NCBI GenBank assembly: GCA_050012355.1
Contig: JBEKHI010000246.1
Coordinates: 1-12,577 of the forward strand
DNA from: JBEKHI01 sp050012355
GTDB lineage: Bacteria; Actinomycetota; Actinomycetes; Streptosporangiales; Streptosporangiaceae
Direction of reading: 5' to 3'
Length of the DNA stretch: 12,577 bases
The notes beneath the pieces were generated by a model. It had not been told where the DNA came from and did not search any database. It saw only the letters and a list, made by a program, of their open reading frames with translations. Position 1 is the first letter of the stretch. Every line of letters starts with the position of its first letter. A program made the translations under genes and the position numbers. This document shows positions 12,185-12,577 of the stretch, in pieces.

Positions 12185-12577
12185 ACCCCGAAACGATCAC
12201 CGCCCTCTGCGCGGCTGGCCTCGACCTCTTCGACACAGAACGTATTGTTCTCGCCGCCCTGCACGAGGACTTCCGCTACGGCCCCGACATCACCAGCGAG
12301 GCAACCGTCGGCGGCAAGGAGATCACCGTCGAGGTGGTCGCCCGCGAACCCGGCGTCCTATCGGGTATCCCCGTCGCCCTAGCCACCCTCGACCTCGCAT
12401 CTCAGCCGCGGCCGAGCATGATCGTGGGCAGTTCGGACCGCATAGAGGTCCGAACTGCCCACGATCATCATTCGATGGCGCTGCGTGGCGACGGGGAGCG
12501 GGTATCCCGGGGGGATGTCGTGCTGCGGGTTAAGGGGCAGGCGTCATTGATCCTGGGGGCGGAGCGGACGGTGCTGA
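12181..12577 (+). CDS. nadC: Nicotinate-nucleotide pyrophosphorylase NadC, 3' end missing, with internal palindromic insert
   Basis: The first 132 codons of quinolinate phosphoribosyltransferase, which turns quinolinate and PRPP into nicotinate mononucleotide, CO2 and PPi. LAALHEDFRYGPDITSEATV, VVAREPGVLSGIPVALATLD and a later GDGERVSRGDVVLRVKGQASLILGAERTVL match the N-terminal domain of NadC, the last ending at the conserved (T/G)AERT. ATG 12181 overlaps the nadB stop. Between LASQPRPS and HSMALR lie 17 extra residues (codons 80-96) encoded exactly by a 51-bp perfect hairpin; without them the spacing equals that of the M. tuberculosis protein as I remember it. The frame is intact, so the protein is probably still made; the active-site half lies outside the window. 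Confidence 0.93.
   Translation, partial: MNPETITALCAAGLDLFDTERIVLAALHEDFRYGPDITSEATVGGKEITVEVVAREPGVLSGIPVALATLDLASQPRPSMIVGSSDRIEVRTAHDHHSMALRGDGERVSRGDVVLRVKGQASLILGAERTVL
12418..12468. repeat. In-frame palindromic insertion (22-bp arms, 7-base loop) inside nadC
   Basis: Arms at 12418-12439 (begins ATGATCGTGGGCAG, ends GGACC) and 12447-12468 (ends CCCACGATCAT) are exact reverse complements around the loop GCATAGA. The unit is 51 bp, or 17 codons, and begins on a codon boundary (ATG ATC GTG ... GAT CAT), with no stop codon in the nadC frame. It encodes a hydrophilic peptide rich in charged residues and His. No other copy is present in the window, and no clear target duplication is visible, although CAT occurs at both edges. 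Size and behaviour resemble Rickettsia palindromic elements and REP/MITE-like repeats. Confidence 0.9.

Noticed and set aside
12418..12468. The nadC hairpin as an ordinary terminator ending the operon
   Set aside because: It lies inside an intact coding frame whose NadC motifs resume right after it, there is no T-run, and its length is an exact multiple of three on codon boundaries.
12054..12533. A 159-codon plus-strand frame spanning the nadB/nadC junction
   Set aside because: nadB and nadC motifs continue in the other two frames across this stretch; the product is Arg/Pro-rich and has no recognisable motif.
1..12577. CRISPR array, tRNA/rRNA genes, transposase or prophage genes
   Set aside because: No regularly spaced repeats, no tRNA-like cloverleaf sequence and no recombinase or phage motif was seen on either strand.

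Overview
The window looks like a chromosomal segment of a high-GC actinomycete (Actinomycetota). Codon third positions are strongly G/C, GTG starts occur, several genes appear to be leaderless, and the right-hand end carries an nrtR | nadABC arrangement known from actinobacteria. No rRNA, tRNA, CRISPR array, transposase or phage gene was seen, and no gene-free stretch exceeds about 110 bases. The genus cannot be named from the sequence.

Layout. (1) 1-967, plus strand: the 3' part of a histidine-phosphatase gene, then a GNAT acetyltransferase. (2) 964-5760: a probable small-molecule catabolism or efflux cluster. Two adjacent, related metal-dependent amidohydrolases (minus strand) diverge from a DHA2-type MFS transporter followed by a MarR regulator (plus strand). 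The shared 110-base control region holds two copies of the imperfect palindrome CAGGnnnCCTG, a good candidate operator pair for the MarR protein. A convergent NAD(P)-binding oxidoreductase gene overlaps the end of the MarR gene. (3) 5849-6125: an unrecognised 73-residue protein followed by a perfect 17-bp hairpin that probably ends transcription from both sides. (4) 6140-8573, minus strand: an ArsR regulator and AHSA1/SRPBCC protein pair (ATGA overlap), then a five-helix membrane protein and a GH25-like/DUF1906-like lipoprotein, possibly all one operon. Two matched 18-bp palindromes lie upstream of arsR, one exactly filling the -35/-10 spacer. (5) 8669-8866, plus strand: a very basic 65-residue protein divergent from arsR. 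(6) 8973-12577: the NAD de novo pathway, with nrtR (a Nudix-derived repressor whose Nudix box has lost its key acidic residues) divergent from nadA-nadB-nadC. The nad genes are joined by ATGA overlaps, and a 23-bp palindrome overlaps the nadA -10 box.

The most striking signal is inside nadC, which is cut by the window edge. A perfect 22-bp inverted repeat with a 7-base loop (51 bp in all) sits exactly on codon boundaries (codons 80-96) and adds 17 residues that NadC proteins as I remember them lack. Removing it restores a normal-looking NadC spacing. This looks like an in-frame palindromic insertion into an essential-pathway gene, comparable in style to the Rickettsia palindromic elements. 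A second window-wide pattern is that six genes have a -10-like hexamer ending 6-8 bases before the start codon with no Shine-Dalgarno sequence, suggesting leaderless transcription.
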